From Lachnospiraceae bacterium (GTDB lineage: Bacteria > Bacillota > Clostridia > Lachnospirales > Lachnospiraceae): a stretch of 64,000 bases of DNA. Below the pieces are notes generated by a model that saw only the letters and a list, made by a program, of their open reading frames with translations, was not told where the DNA came from and did not search any database. Each line of letters opens with the position of its first letter. The first letter of the stretch is position 1. The stretch lies in NCBI GenBank assembly GCA_024403335.1, contig JAKSSA010000003.1, positions 1 to 64,000 on the forward strand. The letters run 5' to 3'. The translations under genes and the position numbers were made by a program. This document shows positions 36,999 through 45,926 of this stretch, piece by piece.

Positions 36999-38279
36999 TT
37001 AGGGCTTAATAATTGTCTTTCCGCCCATGTAAGGCTGTAAAGCCTTAGGAATATTAACAGATCCGTCGGCATTAAGGTTGTTCTCAAGGAATGCAATAAG
37101 CATACGAGGAGGAGCAACAACGGTATTATTAAGTGTGTGAGCAAGATACTTTCCATCCTTGCCACCAACACGAATTCTTAATCTTCTTGCCTGAGCATCG
37201 CCAAGATTTGAGCAGCTTCCTACTTCAAAATACTTCTTCTGTCTTGGTGACCATGCTTCAACGTCACATGACTTAACCTTTAAGTCTGCCAAATCACCTG
37301 AGCAGCACTCTAATGTTCTTACAGGAATATCAAGTGAACGGAATAAATCAACTGTGTTCTGCCATAACTTGTCATACCACATCATAGAGTCTTCAGGCTT
37401 ACATACAACAATCATTTCCTGCTTTTCGAACTGATGAATTCTGTAAACACCACGCTCTTCAATACCATGTGCGCCCTTTTCTTTTCTGAAGCAAGGTGAA
37501 TAGCTGGTTAAGGTCTTAGGAAGTTCTTCTTCAGGAACAATCTGATCAATAAATTTACCGATCATTGAGTGTTCACTTGTTCCGATAAGATAAAGATCTT
37601 CACCTTCAATCTTATACATCATGGCATCCATTTCAGCAAAGCTCATTACACCTGTAACTACTTCGCTTCTGATCATGTAAGGAGGGATGCAGTAAGTAAA
37701 GCCTCTGTCAATCATGAAATCTCTTGCATATGAGATAACTGCAGAATGAAGTCTTGCAATATCACCCATGAGATAGTAGAAACCGTTACCTGCAACTCTT
37801 CTCGCGCTGTCAAGATCAAGGCCATGAAGGCTTTCCATAATTTCTGAATGATAAGGAATTTCAAAATCAGGAACTACAGGCTCACCAAACTTTTCGATTT
37901 CAACATTTTCACTGTCATCCTTACCAATAGGAACTGACTTATCGATAATGTTAGGGATAACCATCATTACCTTCTTAAGCTGTTCGGAAAGTTCTTCCTC
38001 GATTTTTTCAAGTTCTGCCAAACGATTTGCAAAATCTGCAACCTGCTTCTTGCATGCTTCTGCTTCTTCTTTCTTTCCCTGTGCCATCAAAGCACCAATC
38101 TGCTTAGAGATTTTATTTCTCTGTGAACGCAAATCATCAGCTTCCTGCTGTGCTTTTCTGTAGTCCTTGTCAAGTTCAATGGCTTCATCAACCAAAGGCA
38201 ACTTCTTATCCTGGAATTTGTTGCGGATGTTTTGCTTAACAACTTCCGGATTTTCTCTTAAAAACTTAATATCGAGCAT
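36999..38279 (-). CDS. serS: seryl-tRNA synthetase
   Basis: 426-residue class II aminoacyl-tRNA synthetase. N-terminal long coiled-coil arm (~30-100) for the tRNA variable arm, then class II motif 2 (SPCFRKEKGAHG, GVYRIHQFEKQEM) and motif 3 (NNTVVAPPRMLIAFLEN); the serine-site TSEHSMI is present. The ATG is preceded by AAGGGGGG. A strong promoter lies about 100 nt upstream, and a small hairpin sits in the 5' UTR. It is followed by the PflA-like gene. Confidence 0.96.
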   Translation of the reverse strand: MLDIKFLRENPEVVKQNIRNKFQDKKLPLVDEAIELDKDYRKAQQEADDLRSQRNKISKQIGALMAQGKKEEAEACKKQVADFANRLAELEKIEEELSEQLKKVMMVIPNIIDKSVPIGKDDSENVEIEKFGEPVVPDFEIPYHSEIMESLHGLDLDSARRVAGNGFYYLMGDIARLHSAVISYARDFMIDRGFTYCIPPYMIRSEVVTGVMSFAEMDAMMYKIEGEDLYLIGTSEHSMIGKFIDQIVPEEELPKTLTSYSPCFRKEKGAHGIEERGVYRIHQFEKQEMIVVCKPEDSMMWYDKLWQNTVDLFRSLDIPVRTLECCSGDLADLKVKSCDVEAWSPRQKKYFEVGSCSNLGDAQARRLRIRVGGKDGKYLAHTLNNTVVAPPRMLIAFLENNLNADGSVNIPKALQPYMGGKTIIKP

Positions 38280-38294
38280 AATAACCCCCCTTGT

Positions 38295-38322
38295 GTGTTT
38301 CGGAAAGCTTCTCACGAAACAC
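38295..38322 (-). other. hairpin in the serS 5' UTR
   Basis: GTGTTTCG/CGAAACAC perfect 8-bp stem, 12-nt loop, ending a few bases before the serS ribosome-binding site; no T-run. Confidence 0.4.
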
Positions 38323-38360
38323 CTAAAAAATCTTTATTTTCATCAAAGAATTGATTAAAC

Positions 38361-38389
38361 ATTATACTTCATTTCATCCTGTCTTTCAA
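38361..38389 (-). promoter_or_regulatory. promoter of serS
   Basis: Minus-strand TTGAAA, 17-nt spacer, TATAAT: near-consensus sigma-A promoter. Confidence 0.7.
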
Positions 38390-38465
38390 GCAAGAATTAA
38401 TCACTGTATATTCACAACTCCAATTACATTTTGACACACTCTCTCGGAATTAACTGCCTTTTATC

Positions 38466-40400
38466 CTACTTTGAAGACTCTTCAAGTTCTTCCTGCAGTC
38501 TTTCCCATTCCTCCATAAGCTTTGATGCCTCTTCTTCATTTTGCTTTATTTTAAGAGATATCTCAAGTAACAGCTCATGGTCAGTAGCATTGTCAGGCAG
38601 CAAAAGCTGTTCATTCAATTCTGCATTTTCATTTTCCAGCGCTTCAATTTTCTCTTCAGCTTTAGAAATATCATTTTTCAGTCTGCGAACCTTGGCCTGT
38701 AATTCCTTGGTTCTGTTTCTGTCAAGCTTGCTTTCTGAAATGGTATTTTGCTTAACTGCAAGACTTGCCTTATCACCAAGATAAATGTCTTCAATAAGTT
38801 CTTTTTTATCAAGGTAATAATCATAATTGCCTTCATACGGAACAAAAGTCTGCTGTGTCAAATCGAATATGCGCGTAGCCACCTTGTTAATAAAATATCT
38901 GTCATGGGATACAAACAACAAGGTTCCGGTATAGGATTTCAAGGCATTTTCCAAAACTTCCTTTGAAACAATATCAAGATGGTTTGTCGGTTCGTCAAGA
39001 ATAATAAAGTTTGCATCTGACAGCATAAGCTTTGCTAAAGAAACTCTGCCCTTCTCTCCACCTGACAAATCACCAATTTTCTTAAATACATCATCATCCG
39101 TAAAAAGAAATGCTGCTAAAACCGTACGAATTCTCGTATTGGTCATAAAAGGATATGCGTTTGATATTTCATCAAATATGGTAAGCTCATCATCAAGCAC
39201 ATGATGTTCCTGATCGTAATAAGCCAAATGCACCTTCGCGCCTAACCTGAAGCTTCCGCCATCCGGTGCTAAAACTTCATTTATTATCTTAAGAATGGTG
39301 GTCTTTCCGGTTCCGTTATTTCCGATAATAGCTGCTCTGTCGCCTCTGTTTATCTTAAAATTAAGCTTATCAAACAAAAGCTGCTCACCAAAGCTCTTTT
39401 TGAGATTTTCAACCATTAAGACATCGTTTCCCGAAACAATATTAGGCTCCAAACGAAGTGACATTTCCTTATTATCGTCATCAGGGCGCTCCAAAACCTC
39501 CATGTGCTCAAGCATTTTCTCTCTGCTTTCCGCTCTCTTAATTGATTTCTCGCGGTTAAAGGAACGAAGCTTGGTAATGACTTCTTCCTGATGTTTTATT
39601 TCCCTTTGCTGATTAAGATAATGCCTCATCAAAGATTCTCTCTGACGAGCCTTCTTTTCCGCATATGCCTCATAATTTCCTTCGTAGACACTGCCCTTTG
39701 TGTGGTCAATTTCAAGAATTCTTGTGACAATTTTATTAAGAAAATATCGGTCATGGGCAATTACAATAACTGTTCCCCTGTAATTTGACAGATAACCTTC
39801 AAGCCAGGTGATGGAATTCAAATCAAGATGGTTTGTAGGCTCGTCAAGCAGTATGATATCAGGATTTGAAAGCAGCATTTTTCCCAATGCAACTCTGGTC
39901 TTCTGACCACCTGATAAAACATCAGTCTTCTTATCAAATTCTTCCGGTGCAAAACCAAGTCCTCTTAAAATACCTGTAACAGAACTTTTGTAGGAATATC
40001 CGTTCATTCTTTCAAACTTGTCATGTATTTCATGATAACGGTTTAAAACTTCCTCACTGTTTTCTTCAGTAGCATTCTTAAGCTCTTCTTCTGTTTCCAA
40101 AAGTTTGGCCTCAAGCTCCAAAATTTCCTTCCTGGTATTTAAAAGCTCGTTATATATGGTTTCATTTGTATCAAGTTTTGAATTCTGGGCAAGATAACCA
40201 ATAGTGACATCATGTGCAACAATAATTTCACCACTGTCAGCCGTTTCTTCTCCCATAATAATCTTAAACAGAGTCGATTTGCCTGCACCATTTATGCCGA
40301 CAATTCCCACCCTGTCATGCTCATTGACAATCATGGACACATTTGTAAGTATGTCCTTTATGCCATAACTTTTTGAGATGTTTTTAATGTTTAATATCAT
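38466..40400 (-). CDS. ABC-F family ATPase
   Basis: 644 residues with two ABC domains and no membrane segments: Walker A GINGAGKST and GNNGTGKTT, signatures LSGGQKTRVALGKMLL and LSGGEKGRVSLAKLML, Walker B DIILLDEPTNHLDL and NFIILDEPTNHLDI. The interdomain linker (arm and P-site tip, ~235-310) is charged, and the C-terminal ~110 residues are a coiled coil. ABC-F proteins act on the ribosome to rescue or modulate translation or confer antibiotic resistance; this one looks like a housekeeping YdiF/Uup-type member. It follows the EamA gene by 41 nt. Confidence 0.93.
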   Translation of the reverse strand: MILNIKNISKSYGIKDILTNVSMIVNEHDRVGIVGINGAGKSTLFKIIMGEETADSGEIIVAHDVTIGYLAQNSKLDTNETIYNELLNTRKEILELEAKLLETEEELKNATEENSEEVLNRYHEIHDKFERMNGYSYKSSVTGILRGLGFAPEEFDKKTDVLSGGQKTRVALGKMLLSNPDIILLDEPTNHLDLNSITWLEGYLSNYRGTVIVIAHDRYFLNKIVTRILEIDHTKGSVYEGNYEAYAEKKARQRESLMRHYLNQQREIKHQEEVITKLRSFNREKSIKRAESREKMLEHMEVLERPDDDNKEMSLRLEPNIVSGNDVLMVENLKKSFGEQLLFDKLNFKINRGDRAAIIGNNGTGKTTILKIINEVLAPDGGSFRLGAKVHLAYYDQEHHVLDDELTIFDEISNAYPFMTNTRIRTVLAAFLFTDDDVFKKIGDLSGGEKGRVSLAKLMLSDANFIILDEPTNHLDIVSKEVLENALKSYTGTLLFVSHDRYFINKVATRIFDLTQQTFVPYEGNYDYYLDKKELIEDIYLGDKASLAVKQNTISESKLDRNRTKELQAKVRRLKNDISKAEEKIEALENENAELNEQLLLPDNATDHELLLEISLKIKQNEEEASKLMEEWERLQEELEESSK

Positions 40401-40441
40401 AATTATATCATCTGCCTTTAAAGCAACTTAATTGTCTTAAT

Positions 40442-41509
40442 TTAAAGTGCCACTGACAAAACAATGCCAAGTATTACAATTCCTGCACAAACAAGCTTGT
40501 AAGCTATATTCTTTTCCTTGTAAAAAATCTTTCCGCCAATGATTACAACAACACAGCTTGCCTGCTTAAGTAAGGTCATTATTGTTACCTTGCTTTCAGG
40601 ATATGCATTTCCCATAAACAATGCCCTGTCTGCCAAAACAAACAAAATGCTTAAAACATATACCCAGGGATTTTTGACAAGCCCTTTAAAATCAATTTTT
40701 TCTCTTTTGATAATTGCATATAAAGCATAGTAAAAAGTAAGAAAAAGCATATACCAAAACTGCAAGGTACCGCTCTCCATATTCTTCATCAAAATCTTGT
40801 CTGTAATTCCTGAAACAGCATTTAAGAAGCAGGAAATCATAACCAGCAACACGAAAAATGCTGCTATTTTTTCTTTTCCCTTATTTTCTTTGCCATCTTC
40901 ATTTTCTTTTTCAGCCTTCTCTGATGCTTCCTTCAAAGAATTATTATGCTCTTCTTCAGCTTTTTCAATAGAAGTTTTTTCGATAGTAGCTTTTTCAATA
41001 GAAACTTCTTCAATAGAGGCTTTGTCAATAGGGGCTTTTTCGATAGTAGCTTCTTCGTTACAGCTCTTGGCTTTTATCTTAAAAATCTTTTTAAAGATAT
41101 TTAAAACCTGCTCTCTTGATTTCAAAAGAAGCAAACCAAGAATAACACAGCAGGAGCCCAAAATCTGATATATTCCCATATCCTCTTTAAGTATTAATAC
41201 TCCAAGAAGAGTTGAAAACAATACTCTGGTTAAGTCAAGAATGCCATATACGCTCACCGGAAGCTTGTGTAATGCAGAAAACCCGCACATCCAGGCAACG
41301 AAAATAATAAAGGATTTAAAAGCTATGAAAAGCATTCTTGCAGGGGGCACATATTCAAGGGAAAATGCCTCCGGAGTTACAAGCAAAAATGATACAAGGG
41401 TATAGAAAAACAATACTTCCAACACCGTATTCTTCTGCATTGCTTTCTTTTTTACAAGTTCTCTTGCGCCCTTTGCAAGGCCGTAGAACAAAACCAGATA
41501 TACCCACAT
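40442..41509 (-). CDS. EamA/DMT-family transporter with repeat insertion
   Basis: 355-residue membrane protein with about ten helices in two EamA-like halves. Between the halves (~145-205) is a charged cytoplasmic loop containing six or seven pentapeptide repeats of type (A/T)(S/T)IEK, encoded by 15-bp repeats at 40965-41060. The loop length should vary between strains. DMT transporters export or import small metabolites; the substrate is unknown. The C-terminal half has YPESKVTIMTLLKQASCVVVIIGGKIFYKE. AAGGTTTG precedes the ATG. Likely cotranscribed with the ABC-F gene. Confidence 0.82.
   Translation of the reverse strand: MWVYLVLFYGLAKGARELVKKKAMQKNTVLEVLFFYTLVSFLLVTPEAFSLEYVPPARMLFIAFKSFIIFVAWMCGFSALHKLPVSVYGILDLTRVLFSTLLGVLILKEDMGIYQILGSCCVILGLLLLKSREQVLNIFKKIFKIKAKSCNEEATIEKAPIDKASIEEVSIEKATIEKTSIEKAEEEHNNSLKEASEKAEKENEDGKENKGKEKIAAFFVLLVMISCFLNAVSGITDKILMKNMESGTLQFWYMLFLTFYYALYAIIKREKIDFKGLVKNPWVYVLSILFVLADRALFMGNAYPESKVTIMTLLKQASCVVVIIGGKIFYKEKNIAYKLVCAGIVILGIVLSVAL
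40965..41060. repeat. 15-bp in-frame repeats in the EamA gene
   Basis: Units such as TCAATAGAAGTTTTT and TCGATAGTAGCTTTT repeated six to seven times, encoding SIEKA-like pentads. Confidence 0.85.
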
Positions 41510-41587
41510 AAAATCAAACCTTTTATTATTACTTTATTACTACTTTTGCGATACTAACTGCTGCTTTTGCGATATCAGCTTTTTCAT

Positions 41588-41735
41588 GCATAGCCATTAC
41601 TTTATGCTATAGCTATTGTTCCCATGCCATAGCTATTGCTTTGTGATATTAACTATGTTCCCATGTAATAGCTATTGCTTGGTGATATTAGCTATTGTTT
41701 CCATGCCATAACTATTACTTTCATGCTATTATTTT
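41588..41735. repeat. ~39-bp tandem array, about 3.5 units
   Basis: Units CATGCCATAGCTATTGCTTT ... GATATTAACTATG and variants. Confidence 0.7.
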
Positions 41736-41831
41736 GACAACATAAAAACCCGCTTCACGCGGCCTAAAACTTAGTTATTTTATCTCATTTAATACATTTT
41801 TGCAAGAATTAAAAGGACTGCTATCTTTTTC

Positions 41832-41860
41832 TTGACATTCTGCCCCTTTTGGACTAAAAT
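41832..41860 (+). promoter_or_regulatory. promoter of the SCIFF operon
   Basis: TTGACA, 17-nt spacer, TAAAAT: a strong sigma-A promoter, about 65 nt upstream of the SCIFF ATG. Confidence 0.75.
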
Positions 41861-41924
41861 TCCGCATAGATATGTGATAAATGACACATTTACCTAAATA
41901 CAAAAATGAATAGGAGAAATAATT

Positions 41925-42074
41925 ATGGAAAGAATTAAGACTCTTGAAACACGTGACCTTAACGAAAGCGTTGAGAACGGTGGATGCGGCGAGTGCCAGA
42001 CATCTTGCCAGTCTGCTTGTAAGACATCTTGTGGTGTTGCTAACCAGCCTTGCGAGAACAAGAACAACAAATAA
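41925..42074 (+). CDS. scfA: SCIFF ranthipeptide precursor (six cysteines in forty-five residues)
   Basis: 49-residue peptide too short for standard ORF calling. The leader MERIKTLETRDLNESVENGG is followed by a core with six cysteines (positions 21, 24, 28, 32, 36, 43) interspersed with Thr, Ser and Gln: CGECQTSCQSACKTSCG. This is the conserved SCIFF family of Clostridia; the maturase installs Cys-sulfur to gamma-carbon thioether links (to Thr in the studied case). AGGAGA precedes the ATG, and the promoter is near consensus. The mature product has been linked to signalling in some clostridia, but its role here is unknown. The maturase is encoded 308 nt downstream past a terminator and an array. 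Confidence 0.95.
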   Translation: MERIKTLETRDLNESVENGGCGECQTSCQSACKTSCGVANQPCENKNNK

Positions 42075-42095
42075 GTTCTTAAAAAGTCATTATGG

Positions 42096-42122
42096 GGCCG
42101 TCGTTTTGACGGCCTTTTGTCT
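42096..42122 (+). terminator. terminator after scfA
   Basis: GGCCGTC-GTTTT-GACGGCC followed by TTTTGTCTT; 7-bp perfect stem. It would raise scfA transcript over scfB. Confidence 0.75.
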
Positions 42123-42149
42123 TGTATAAATTAACACATATTATTATAA

Positions 42150-42352
42150 AACCTATAAACCAAAGCTAAGTAAAAACTAAGCAAAAGTTAAATAAAAAGT
42201 TAAGCAAAAGCTAAATAAAAAACTAAGCAAAAGCCAAATAAAAAGCTAAGCAAAAGTTAAATAAAAAGCCAAATAAAAGCTAAGTAAAAAACTAAGGAAA
42301 AGCTAAATAAAAAGCTAAATAAAAAGCTAAATAAAAGTTAAACAAAATCTAA
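42150..42352. repeat. ~11/22-bp A-rich tandem array
   Basis: About 18 copies of an AAAGCTAAATA-like core (AAGCTAAGCAAAAGTTAAAT composite unit) between scfA and scfB. Confidence 0.8.
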
Positions 42353-42382
42353 TTGTAAATCCCCTAAAAGGAGTAAATAAAA

Positions 42383-43795
42383 ATGGTACATCAGTATAAA
42401 CTTTCCGGTTACAATATCGTTCTTGACACATGTTCAGGCTCTGTTCATGTGGTTGATGAAGTTGCCTATGACTGTATTGAGATGTTTGAAAACAATGAAC
42501 GTTCAGTAATTATCGCTGAAATGCTCAAAAAATACGGTGACAGGGAAGATGTAACCGAGGAGGACTTAAACATATGCCTCGATGACATCCAGGAGCTTAA
42601 GGACAACAAAAAGCTTTTCACCCCTGATGAATATGAGGGTCTTGCTTTTGATTACAAAAATAATTCCAAAGTCATCAAAGCACTTTGCCTTCATGTAGCC
42701 CACACCTGCAATCTCAACTGCAGCTACTGCTTCGCAAGCCAGGGCAAATATCATGGTGAAAGAGCCTTAATGAGTTTCGAAGTAGGAAAGCGTGCCATTG
42801 ATTTCTTAGTTGAGCATAGTGCTGCAAGAAAGAACTTAGAGGTAGACTTCTTTGGTGGAGAACCTTTAATGAATTGGGACGTTTGCAAGCAGATTGTCGC
42901 ATATGCGCGTTCAATTGAAAAAGAAAAGAACAAAAATTTCCGTTTCACTCTCACAACCAACGGTGTTGGCCTTAATGACGAGGTTATGGAGTTTGCCAAT
43001 AAAGAGATGCACAATGTCGTGCTCTCACTTGATGGAAGAAAAGAAGTTCATGACAAGTTCAGAGTGGATCATGCAGGTAATGGTTCCTATGATAAAATTG
43101 TTCCTAAGTTCCAGGAATTTGTTAAGAAGCGCGGGGATAAGAGCTATTACATGCGCGGTACCTTCACTCACCACAATACTGATTTCCTTAATGACATACT
43201 TCACATGGCAGACTTAGGATTTACTGAGCTTTCAATGGAACCTGTTGTTTGTGATCCCAAGGAGCCCTCTGCCCTTACTGAAGCAGATCTTCCTGTTCTT
43301 TTTGAGCAGTACGAAAAGCTTGCAAAGGAAATGGTTAAGCGCGCAAAGAACGGAAACGGTTTTACCTTCTATCATTACATCCTTGATTTAAAGCATGGTC
43401 CTTGCATCTACAAGCGTGTTTCAGGCTGTGGTTCAGGAACGGAATATATGGCCGTTACCCCCTGGGGTGAACTTTTCCCCTGCCACCAGTTTGTAGGCGA
43501 TCCAAAGTACAGCTTGGGTGATATCTGGAAGGGTGTTACAAATCTCGAAATTCAGGATAAATTCAGAAGCTGCAATGCCTATACAAGACCTGAATGCCGC
43601 GACTGCTGGGCTCAGCTTTATTGTGCCGGCGGTTGTGCAGCAAATGCTTATCATGCATCAGGTGATGTTACCGGAATTTATGAATATGGCTGCAAAGTTT
43701 TCCGCAAGAGAATCGAATGTGCCATCATGCTCCAGGCTGCCATGGCAGATGATAAAAATGACGGCAGCTTCCCTAATGATAAAGCAGAAAAATAA
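42383..43795 (+). CDS. scfB: radical SAM/SPASM thioether maturase of SCIFF
   Basis: 470 residues. N-terminal ~90 residues form a RiPP-recognition-like region; the radical-SAM cluster motif is CNLNCSYCFASQG (CX3CX2C, ~110); the DFFGGEPLMNWD and TTNGVGL motifs follow, and the C-terminal SPASM domain has the Cys-rich CGSGTEYMAV, FPCHQFVG and CRDCWAQLYCAGGCAANAY. It binds the SCIFF leader and forms the Cys thioether cross-links. AGGAG precedes the ATG. The decarboxylase-like gene starts 2 nt after its stop, so they are probably one transcript. Confidence 0.95.
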   Translation: MVHQYKLSGYNIVLDTCSGSVHVVDEVAYDCIEMFENNERSVIIAEMLKKYGDREDVTEEDLNICLDDIQELKDNKKLFTPDEYEGLAFDYKNNSKVIKALCLHVAHTCNLNCSYCFASQGKYHGERALMSFEVGKRAIDFLVEHSAARKNLEVDFFGGEPLMNWDVCKQIVAYARSIEKEKNKNFRFTLTTNGVGLNDEVMEFANKEMHNVVLSLDGRKEVHDKFRVDHAGNGSYDKIVPKFQEFVKKRGDKSYYMRGTFTHHNTDFLNDILHMADLGFTELSMEPVVCDPKEPSALTEADLPVLFEQYEKLAKEMVKRAKNGNGFTFYHYILDLKHGPCIYKRVSGCGSGTEYMAVTPWGELFPCHQFVGDPKYSLGDIWKGVTNLEIQDKFRSCNAYTRPECRDCWAQLYCAGGCAANAYHASGDVTGIYEYGCKVFRKRIECAIMLQAAMADDKNDGSFPNDKAEK

Positions 43796-43797
43796 TC

Positions 43798-45306
43798 ATG
43801 AACACACCAATTGCTGATTTTTTAAAAGAATACAGTAAAAGCGGTTTCGCACGATTCCATATGCCAGGACACAAAGGCAGACTTGGAATGTCACATGACA
43901 TCACAGAAATATGTGGTGCAGATGATTTGTATCACGCAAGCGGCATAATAGCTGAAAGTGAGGCAAATGCGACTTTACTTTTCGGAACCCGGAGGACCTT
44001 TTATTCAACAGAAGGGTCCTCTCTTTGCATACGCACAATGCTTTTCTTGGCACTTAAAGCATCAAACAAGGATAATTCAAGTGAAGAATACAAAAACCAT
44101 GAAACAAAAAATTCAAGGCCCTTTATTCTTGCCGGAAGAAATGCACACAAAACTCTTCTGCTTACTGCTGCCTTACTTGATTTTGATATAGAATGGCTTT
44201 TTTCAGAAGCAGAAGAAAACAGCTTATGTGACTGTACAATTACTGAAAAAGGTTTAAAGAACAAACTTAATGAGCTTGCTTTACAAGGAAGAAAGCCATT
44301 TGCAGTTTTCATCACTTCTCCAAATTATCTTGGAAAAATTGCAGATATAGAAAGCCTGGCAAAAATTTCCCACGAAGCAAACATTCCTTTATTGGTAGAT
44401 AATGCACATGGAGCATATCTTAAATTTCTTGATAACAGGAAACACCCTATGGAGCTTGGAGCAGACCTTTGCTGTGACTCTGCTCATAAAACCCTGCCTG
44501 CCCTTACAGGCACAGCATATCTTCATGTCGGTAAAGAGGCTCTTTTCCCCTATGAAGAGCATGTAAAATATGCAATGTCACTTTTCGGTTCTACCTCTCC
44601 TTCTTATCTTTTGCTTGAATCTCTTGATTGCTGCAATAAAATTTTAGCAGAAGATTTTGGTCCTCTTCTTAAAAAATGTGTTCATAATGTTGAAGAAATC
44701 AAAGCCTTTCTAAATGCGAAGGGAATTAAGACAGAAGAAACTGAGACTGAAGGAATTGAGACAAAAGGAATTAAGACTGAAGAAACTGAGCCATTAAAAA
44801 TTGTTATCAATACTTCAAAAATGAAAATGGATGGCGAAACCTTTGCCAACGCTTTAAGAGCTTACAAAATAGAGCCTGAATTTGCTGACAAGGATTATGT
44901 TGTATTAATGGTCAGCCCATACAACAGTTCAGAAGATTTTGAAAAGCTTAGAAGTTTTGCAGAAGAATTCTCTACAAGGTCATATTCCAGCTCTGCAAAC
45001 TCAGACGACAAAATATCCATTACTGAAGCTTTAAAAGAAGCGACAGCCACTTTTGAAGATAATTCTTCTCTTACTAATAAAGCTTCTCTTACCAAGCTGC
45101 CTCCAAAGCTTCTTACGCCTCATGAAGCAGTTTTTGCAGACAACGAAGAAATCCAGGTTTCTGATGCCTTGGGAAGAATATGCGCTCTCCCTGTTGTTTC
45201 CTGCCCTCCTGCCATTCCGATTGTTGCAATTGGGGAAGAAATAACAGAGGAATGCATTGAATTGCTTAAAATTTATGGTCACGATAAAATCGTAGTAGTC
45301 AAATAG
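43798..45306 (+). CDS. Orn/Lys/Arg decarboxylase-family PLP enzyme
   Basis: 502 residues of the fold-type I group including lysine/arginine/ornithine decarboxylases. The N-terminal FARFHMPGHKGR and GADDLYHASG, the PLP lysine in DSAHKTLPALTGTAYLHV and the C-terminal PPAIPIVAIGEEI (the PGIP-like segment) are present. In Clostridia members are often annotated aminotransferase class I/II or SpeA-like, and the substrate is uncertain. A ~25-residue acidic insertion (GIKTEETETEGIETKGIKTE) at ~309-332 comes from 15/30-bp repeats (44721-44790). It begins 2 nt after scfB and ends before a strong bidirectional terminator. Confidence 0.82.
   Translation: MNTPIADFLKEYSKSGFARFHMPGHKGRLGMSHDITEICGADDLYHASGIIAESEANATLLFGTRRTFYSTEGSSLCIRTMLFLALKASNKDNSSEEYKNHETKNSRPFILAGRNAHKTLLLTAALLDFDIEWLFSEAEENSLCDCTITEKGLKNKLNELALQGRKPFAVFITSPNYLGKIADIESLAKISHEANIPLLVDNAHGAYLKFLDNRKHPMELGADLCCDSAHKTLPALTGTAYLHVGKEALFPYEEHVKYAMSLFGSTSPSYLLLESLDCCNKILAEDFGPLLKKCVHNVEEIKAFLNAKGIKTEETETEGIETKGIKTEETEPLKIVINTSKMKMDGETFANALRAYKIEPEFADKDYVVLMVSPYNSSEDFEKLRSFAEEFSTRSYSSSANSDDKISITEALKEATATFEDNSSLTNKASLTKLPPKLLTPHEAVFADNEEIQVSDALGRICALPVVSCPPAIPIVAIGEEITEECIELLKIYGHDKIVVVK
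44721..44790. repeat. 15/30-bp in-frame repeats in the decarboxylase gene
   Basis: GGAATTAAGACAGAAGAAAC and GGAATTGAGACAAAA-type units, coding GIKTE/ETE pentads. Confidence 0.75.
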
Positions 45307-45309
45307 CAG

Positions 45310-45390
45310 CAATAATAAAAACATCGATAACAAATAACATCGATAATAAAAAACACCGTTAATAAAAACACCGATAATAAAAACACCGGA
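45310..45390. repeat. 15-bp tandem array, about 5 units, merging into a terminator arm
   Basis: AATAAAAACACCGAT-type units; the last unit (AATAAAAACACCGGA) is itself the left arm of the terminator. Confidence 0.75.
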
Positions 45391-45460
45391 CTTTGGTACT
45401 TACGTCCTTTACCACATAGTAAAGCAGGTAAAATACCAAAATCCGGTGTTGTTTTTTAAT
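45383..45460. terminator. large bidirectional terminator hairpin
   Basis: ACACCGGA/TCCGGTGT (8 bp), a 1x1 mismatch, TTTGGTA/TACCAAA (7 bp) and an inner CTTTAC/GTAAAG stem, followed on the plus strand by TGTTTTTT. It lies between convergent genes. Confidence 0.85.
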
Positions 45461-45487
45461 AAAACATTTTTTCCAAAGCGCTTTTAA

Positions 45488-45853
45488 TTACTTTGCAATC
45501 TTTGTCATTGACATAATAGCATCATAGCTTCCGTCTTCGTTAGCCTTTGTATCGCTGAAGGTCATAACATCCTTGTCAATTGAAACCTTATACTGACTTG
45601 TGCCACCTGCCTTCATGCCAAGGATTTCCTTCTCCATTGTGATAGAGATAATATCCTTTTCAAGACTCCAGGTAAAGTCTACGCTGATGTCAACCAAAAC
45701 CTTAGCCTTAACTGTACCCTTACCGTCCTTATCGAAAGTGTAGGTTACACCGCTGCCGGCATCCCAATCGCCGCGAATTGCCATTTCTGACACACAACCT
45801 GTCATTGCAAGTACCATTACAAGAACTAAAAGTAAAGCAATTGTCTTTTTCAT
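45488..45853 (-). CDS. small lipoprotein
   Basis: 121 residues: lipobox VLAMTGCVSE (Cys about residue 20), then ~100 residues with beta-strand alternation (GDWDAGSGVTYTFDKDGKGTV, ITMEKEILG), resembling the small lipocalin-like DUF5640 repeats of clostridial lipoproteins. It is exported and anchored on the membrane surface; the function is unknown. A poor ribosome-binding region (AGGAGA) precedes the ATG. It is downstream of the peptidase gene's unit in the same direction, 73 nt from its stop. Confidence 0.75.
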   Translation of the reverse strand: MKKTIALLLVLVMVLAMTGCVSEMAIRGDWDAGSGVTYTFDKDGKGTVKAKVLVDISVDFTWSLEKDIISITMEKEILGMKAGGTSQYKVSIDKDVMTFSDTKANEDGSYDAIMSMTKIAK

Positions 45854-45926
45854 TTTTTCTCTCCTATTTCCCTATAATTTATTTCATTTTCTGCACAAAG
45901 CAGAAAGTGATAACCATTAATGTCTG

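Larger units (their letters stand above)
41510..41924. other. 415-bp divergent spacer: array and SCIFF promoter
   Basis: Lies between the EamA gene (-) and the SCIFF gene (+). It contains a 39-bp array at 41588-41735, a short 4-bp CCGC/GCGG hairpin near 41750 followed on the minus strand by T5 (too weak to call), and the SCIFF promoter. Confidence 0.65.
42075..42382. other. scfA-scfB spacer with terminator and array
   Basis: 308 bases containing an intrinsic terminator just after scfA and then a long A-rich tandem array. No separate promoter for scfB was recognised, so scfB may depend on read-through. Confidence 0.6.

Noticed and set aside
38280..38465. T-box riboswitch upstream of serS
   Set aside because: The 5' UTR is only about 75 nt, with no T-box sequence (AGGGTGG-like) or antiterminator; only a small hairpin is present.
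41744..41763. Terminator near 41750 (CCGC/GCGG)
   Set aside because: The stem is only 4 bp, and no minus-strand gene lies upstream of it; possibly the end of an antisense transcript but unsupported.
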